Source of the DNA: Rhizomicrobium sp.
GTDB taxonomy: Bacteria > Pseudomonadota > Alphaproteobacteria > Micropepsales > Micropepsaceae
Length of the DNA stretch: 64,000 bases
Assembly: GCA_037200045.1 (NCBI GenBank)
Contig: JBBCHM010000001.1
Span: forward strand, 496,001-560,000
Direction of reading: 5' to 3'
A program made the position numbers and the translations under genes. The notes below the pieces were generated by a model. The model did no database searches and had not been told where the DNA came from. It worked only from the letters and a program-made list of their open reading frames with translations. Shown here piece by piece: positions 63,260-64,000 of this stretch. Position 1 is the first letter of the stretch, and every line of letters begins with the position of its first letter.

Positions 63260-64000
63260 TGCGTCTTTCCCGACGCGATATCCTCGGCGGCGCCGCCGCG
63301 CTCGCCGCCGCCCCGCTCGTCGTCCGCGCCGCGACGCCGGCCGATCTCGATGTCGCCATCGTCGGCGGCGGCGTCTCCGGCGTCTATGCCGCCTGGCGAC
63401 TGCGCCAGGAGCAGCCGCATCTGCGCGTCCGCCTGTTCGAGGCGTCCGAGCGCATCGGCGGACGGCTGCATTCGGTCGCCTTCCCGCAGGCGCCGCATCT
63501 GATCGCCGAGGCCGGCGGCATGCGCTTCCTCAAGACGCACGCCCATGTCTTCGGACTCGTCGGCGCGCTCGGCCTGCCGGCGCGCGGCTATCCGATCGAC
63601 GAGCCGGCGAACCGCATGATGCTGCGCGGCAGGAATTATCCGCTGTCCGATGTCTCCGCCGGCCGCGCGCGGTTCCCCTATCGCGTGCCCGATATCGACC
63701 AGACGCCGCGGGCGACCTATTTCCCGCGCGCCTTCGACGCGATCCTGCCGAACGCCTCGCATATGAAGCCGGCCGACTGGGCGAAGATCCGCACGAGCTG
63801 GCGCTACCGGAACCGGCTGCTGCGCGACTGGAACGGCCGCGACCTGCTGCTCCACGGCATGACGGCCGAAGAACTGGCGCTGACCCAAGATACCTCCGGC
63901 TATGACGACTGGATCGGCGGCGAAAGCGGTCTCGACGAGCTGGATTATTTCTTCGCGCCGGACGATCCGGCGGCCTCTTACTCCACCATCGCCGGCGGCT
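63259..64000 (+). CDS. exported flavin monoamine oxidase-like protein, cut by window edge
   Basis: The first ~247 residues of an FAD oxidase. A twin-arginine leader (LSRRDILGGAAALAAAPLVV) precedes the dinucleotide-binding site DVAIVGGGVSGVYAAWRLRQ and EASERIGGRLHSV, typical of amine oxidases. Runs beyond the right edge, so no C-terminal FAD motif is visible. Coupled by a one-base overlap to the LprI-like gene. Confidence 0.85.
   Translation, partial: MRLSRRDILGGAAALAAAPLVVRAATPADLDVAIVGGGVSGVYAAWRLRQEQPHLRVRLFEASERIGGRLHSVAFPQAPHLIAEAGGMRFLKTHAHVFGLVGALGLPARGYPIDEPANRMMLRGRNYPLSDVSAGRARFPYRVPDIDQTPRATYFPRAFDAILPNASHMKPADWAKIRTSWRYRNRLLRDWNGRDLLLHGMTAEELALTQDTSGYDDWIGGESGLDELDYFFAPDDPAASYSTIAGG

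Overview
The window is one contiguous stretch of a GC-rich bacterial chromosome with a typical alphaproteobacterial gene set: PrmA, CnoX-type thioredoxin, Trm112-like protein, DUF971, DUF1289, HemN, EncFtn-type ferritin, ExoD and dispersed palindromic repeats. FNR/FixK boxes, HemN and a dedicated ferredoxin point to an aerobe or facultative organism that adapts to low oxygen. A Rhizomicrobium/Micropepsaceae-like lineage is only a guess. No rRNA, tRNA or CRISPR array was seen.

Layout. 1-8.7 kb is housekeeping: Xaa-Pro aminopeptidase (cut by the left edge), PrmA, DUF1289, DUF2252, siroheme methyltransferase, phosphomannomutase, TauE exporter and DusA. 8.9-14.3 kb holds ExoD and a low-oxygen block (OmpW, ferredoxin, diiron protein, HemN) with two perfect and one degenerate FNR/FixK boxes. 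14.35-15.5 kb is an IS110 element inserted in a palindromic repeat, with a readable bridge RNA. 15.6-25 kb carries a phytoene-dehydrogenase-like flavoprotein, acyl-CoA dehydrogenase, pentapeptide protein, retropepsin-like protease, nucleotide-pyrophosphatase-like enzyme and a GNAT pair. 25-29 kb has LysR and a GbsR-led operon. 28.95-30.8 kb is an AT-rich two-gene island, probably acquired. 30.8-39.5 kb has a DmdC/FadE5-like dehydrogenase, two tandem aspartic protease/PDZ proteins, B12 uptake genes with a cobalamin riboswitch, and PPK2. 39.5-45.4 kb is a porin plus sulfate ABC operon. 45.5-51.1 kb has a GIY-YIG gene framed by repeats, UvrD/PcrA, DoxX and an ECF sigma operon. 51.2-57.5 kb has two hotdog thioesterases (one frameshifted), TetR plus quinone oxidoreductase, an orphan HigA/Imm63 pair, LeuB/LeuD and an encapsulated-ferritin-like protein. 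57.6-64 kb has a Kir channel with an odd filter, a cyclase, a second repeat-framed GIY-YIG gene, a four-gene DUF971/Trm112/LON/CnoX operon, a DUF3298/LprI protein and a flavin oxidase cut by the right edge.

A superfamily of paired palindromes links many of these regions. Each unit runs from TGTCAT through a hairpin to ACCCAGG, usually in inverted pairs. They fill intergenic gaps, serve as the IS110 target, and frame both GIY-YIG nuclease genes like terminal inverted repeats. The most interesting items are this repeat/GIY-YIG association, the self-explaining IS110 bridge RNA, the AT-rich island with a catalytically dead ImmA/IrrE-like protein, the FNR-controlled ferredoxin/diiron block, and the noncanonical Kir filter.
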